From contig DXIF01000244.1 of NCBI GenBank assembly GCA_019113025.1, forward strand, positions 1-33,889: DNA of 33,889 bases, read 5' to 3'. A model generated the notes under the pieces. It was given only the letters and a program-made list of their open reading frames with translations. It was not told the origin of the DNA and searched no databases. Below are positions 31,657 to 33,889 of this stretch, piece by piece (positions within the stretch are counted from its first letter, which is position 1; each line of letters begins with the position of its first letter). The stretch comes from Candidatus Anaerobiospirillum stercoravium. GTDB lineage: Bacteria > Pseudomonadota > Gammaproteobacteria > Enterobacterales > Succinivibrionaceae. Both the position numbers and the translations under genes were made by a program.

Positions 31657-33858
31657 TTAGCCGCGCAACTGCGGTTGTGGGCTGGAGTTACCCACCACCG
31701 AGACGATCTTGATTTGCTTGTCGTCTGGGATTTCCTGATAGGACAGCACGCGCAGACCCGGGATAGTGTTCTTAACAAAGCGCGACAGGGTCGAGCGTAA
31801 GATACCCGAGGTCAAAAGAATCGCAGGCTCACCGGCCATTTCTTGGTTGGCGGTCGCCTCATACAAGCTCTTTTGCATGCGGTCGGCCAGACCAGGCTCG
31901 ATGCCAACGCCCTCGGCACCACCGGTCTCCAAGGACTTGTGCAAGACCTTCTCCAAATCGGGCGAGAGCGTAATCACTGGGATGATGAGATCACCACCCA
32001 CAATATCCTGAATGATAAGACGGCGCAGGCCGATGCGGCACGCGGCAGTTAAAACTTCAGGATCCTGACTCTTAGGGGCGTATTCAACCAAGGTCTCCAA
32101 GATGGTACGCATATCGCGCACCGGCACACCCTCGTGCAGTAAATTCTGCAAGAGCTTGGTGAGCAGACCGAGGTTGACGATGTTCGGGACTAAACCGGCC
32201 ACCAACTTCGGCTGGGTCTTGGACACGATGTCCAGAATGTTCTGAACTTCTTCTTGGCCGATTAAGGAGGCGCAGTTATTGGCCAAAATCTGCGATAAGT
32301 GGGTGGCAACCACGGTCGAGCAATCAACCACGGTGTAGCCTAAACCTAAGGCGCGGTCGTTATCTTGTTTAGTAATCCAGACCGCCTCTAAGCCGAAGGC
32401 AGGATCCTTAGTGGGAATGCCCGGCACGCGCCCGAAAACCTGACCTGGGTTAATCGCCATGTCGCGATCGGGCTGAATCTCGGCCTCACCAAAGGTTACG
32501 CCCATCAAGGTAATACGGTAGCTATTAGGACCGAGGTCGAGGTTATCGCGGATATGCACTGGCGGAATTAAGAAGCCCAGATCTTGGGAGAGCTTCTTAC
32601 GCACGCCCTTAACACGATTGAGCAGCTCACCACCTTGCGCCTTATCGACCATTGGAATCAAGCGATAGCCCACCTCGAGGCCGATCATATCGACCTCAGA
32701 GACGTCATCCCACGACAGCTCGCGTTGATCGGGCGCGGGCTCCTGCGGCTCCGGTGGTGGGGCCAAAGCTGCTTGGGCCTCTGCCTTTTGCTTGTGCTTG
32801 ATCATAAGGCCAATCAAGGCGCTGATCGCAGCTAACGATAAGAACGCCACGTGCGGCATGCCCGGCACGATGCCCATGACAAACAGCACCATGGCCACGA
32901 TGAACATGGTCTTAGCGTTACTAAAGAGCTCGCTGACCACCTGCTGCCCCATTTCCTTTTCCGAGGCATTTTGGCGGGTCACGATGATCGCGGCGGCGAC
33001 CGATAACAGCAGCGATGGAAGCTGTGCGACCAAGCCGTCACCGATGGAGAGCAAGACATAAACGGTGGCAGCTTCGCTAAAGGACATCGAGTGGAAGATG
33101 GTACCGATGACGATACCGCCGATGATATTGATGAACAGAATCAAGATACCGGCAATCGCGTCGCCCTTAACGAACTTCGAGGCACCGTCCATCGAACCGT
33201 AGAAGTCAGCTTCGCGGGCCACTTCCGCGCGGCGCTCACGCGCTTGCTCTTGGTTGATGAGGCCAGCGTTTAAGTCCGCGTCGATCGCCATTTGCTTACC
33301 GGGCATGGCGTCCAAGGTGAAGCGGGCCGACACTTCAGAGATACGACCAGCGCCCTTGGTAACGACCACGAAGTTGATGATAACTAAGATGGCGAACACG
33401 ATGAGACCGACGGTATAGGAGCCACCCATCACGACGTAGCCGAAGGCTTCAATTACCTTACCGGCCGCGGCCGTACCGTCTTGACCATGGAGCAAGATGA
33501 CGCGGGTCGACGCCACGTTCAACGCGAGGCGCAAAATCGTGGTTAAGAGCAAGACCGTTGGGAACGAGCCGAAATCTAACGGCTTGCGGGAGTAAATCGC
33601 AACTAACAGCACCACCATCGACAAGGAGATGTTAAACGAGAACAGGATGTCGAGGAGGAACGGCGGGATCGGCAAGGTCACCATCGCCAGGCACGCTAAT
33701 ACCAGCAATGGGGTACCGATCTTAATCATACGGACTTTTTTAACGGCTGAGTCGCCCAAAGCCAGACCACGCGCCACCGTAGGGTTTGCGCGAGCTCGGT
33801 CTAACGCGCCGTTAACCGGCGTGGCTACCTTACTACCAAGATTAGATAAAAAGCCCAT
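31657..33858 (-). CDS. flhA: Flagellar type III export gate protein FlhA
   Basis: FlhA forms the nonameric export gate in the inner membrane and binds chaperone-substrate complexes. After a ~45-residue N-terminal tail come about eight membrane helices up to roughly residue 350. The FHIPEP-family signature (RISEVSARFTLDAMPGKQMAIDADLNAG) lies near 172-199. The cytoplasmic domain (about 375-733) follows, including GYTVVDCSTVVATHLSQI and VPVRDMRTILETLVEYA. The length of 733 residues is a little above the usual 690-700. The ATG at 33858 has only a weak purine-rich site (ACGGAAAAA) upstream. Only 31 bases lie between it and the window end, so its promoter and any upstream flhB are not visible. Confidence 0.97.
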   Translation of the reverse strand: MGFLSNLGSKVATPVNGALDRARANPTVARGLALGDSAVKKVRMIKIGTPLLVLACLAMVTLPIPPFLLDILFSFNISLSMVVLLVAIYSRKPLDFGSFPTVLLLTTILRLALNVASTRVILLHGQDGTAAAGKVIEAFGYVVMGGSYTVGLIVFAILVIINFVVVTKGAGRISEVSARFTLDAMPGKQMAIDADLNAGLINQEQARERRAEVAREADFYGSMDGASKFVKGDAIAGILILFINIIGGIVIGTIFHSMSFSEAATVYVLLSIGDGLVAQLPSLLLSVAAAIIVTRQNASEKEMGQQVVSELFSNAKTMFIVAMVLFVMGIVPGMPHVAFLSLAAISALIGLMIKHKQKAEAQAALAPPPEPQEPAPDQRELSWDDVSEVDMIGLEVGYRLIPMVDKAQGGELLNRVKGVRKKLSQDLGFLIPPVHIRDNLDLGPNSYRITLMGVTFGEAEIQPDRDMAINPGQVFGRVPGIPTKDPAFGLEAVWITKQDNDRALGLGYTVVDCSTVVATHLSQILANNCASLIGQEEVQNILDIVSKTQPKLVAGLVPNIVNLGLLTKLLQNLLHEGVPVRDMRTILETLVEYAPKSQDPEVLTAACRIGLRRLIIQDIVGGDLIIPVITLSPDLEKVLHKSLETGGAEGVGIEPGLADRMQKSLYEATANQEMAGEPAILLTSGILRSTLSRFVKNTIPGLRVLSYQEIPDDKQIKIVSVVGNSSPQPQLRG

Positions 33859-33889
33859 TAGTCATTTTTCCGTAGTTACGAAACAGGGA

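Overview
The window looks like a chromosomal segment of a motile, polarly flagellated gammaproteobacterium. The right-hand 26 kb, on the minus strand, holds the gene string flhA-flhF-flhG-fliA-cheY-cheZ-cheA-cheB-motA/motC-motB/motD-parC-parP-cheW-(DUF2802-like). This is the order known from Pseudomonas (PA1452-PA1465), and it matches Vibrio apart from the mot pair. Base composition, the very Ala/Pro-rich proteins and the transposase-like leader of the first gene remind me of the Succinivibrionaceae (Anaerobiospirillum-like gut bacteria), but this placement is from memory and is tentative.

Bases 1-7400, plus strand. An intrinsic terminator and a structured stretch (1-510) precede an anhydro-N-acetylmuramic acid kinase (anmK). 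Its first ~110-135 codons are AT-richer and resemble the N-terminus of an IS4/IS1634-type transposase. Next come a GC-rich spacer and a promoter with a long, strongly structured leader RNA (about 2400-2643). The leader precedes a membrane-anchored calcineurin-like phosphoesterase with a ~370-residue disordered tail. A decayed copy (5139-5655) and an intact copy (5786-7315) of an uncharacterised gene follow, closed by a good terminator at 7388-7416.

Bases 7418-33858, minus strand, read right to left. The units are: FlhA (export gate); FlhF and FlhG (polar placement and number of flagella); FliA (sigma-28, with an unusual 300-residue C-terminal extension); CheY-CheZ-CheA (tight operon); CheB; MotA-MotB type stator; ParC-ParP (polar localisation of chemoreceptor arrays); CheW; and a giant DUF2802-like membrane protein. 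Together they would place, build, power and steer a polar flagellum.

Unlike the compact operons of relatives, the cluster is split by 250-1200 bp spacers. Many carry intrinsic terminators (after flhA, flhG, cheA, cheB, cheW, and a distal one after fliA), candidate promoters and short tandem repeats of 11, 12, 13, 15, 18 or 19-20 bp, different in each spacer. One spacer (fliA-cheY) holds a perfect TATAAT, a run of hairpins and an intrinsic terminator, a good candidate for an undescribed small RNA or attenuator. Proteins of the cluster share the same tendency to expansion: FliA, FlhF, CheA, CheB, ParP, the DUF2802-like protein and the phosphoesterase all carry long low-complexity segments.

The most noteworthy items are the transposase-AnmK fusion, the FliA C-terminal domain, the 1283-residue DUF2802-like protein, the two candidate structured RNAs and the family of helically spaced intergenic repeats. 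No rRNA, tRNA, CRISPR array or complete mobile element was recognised.
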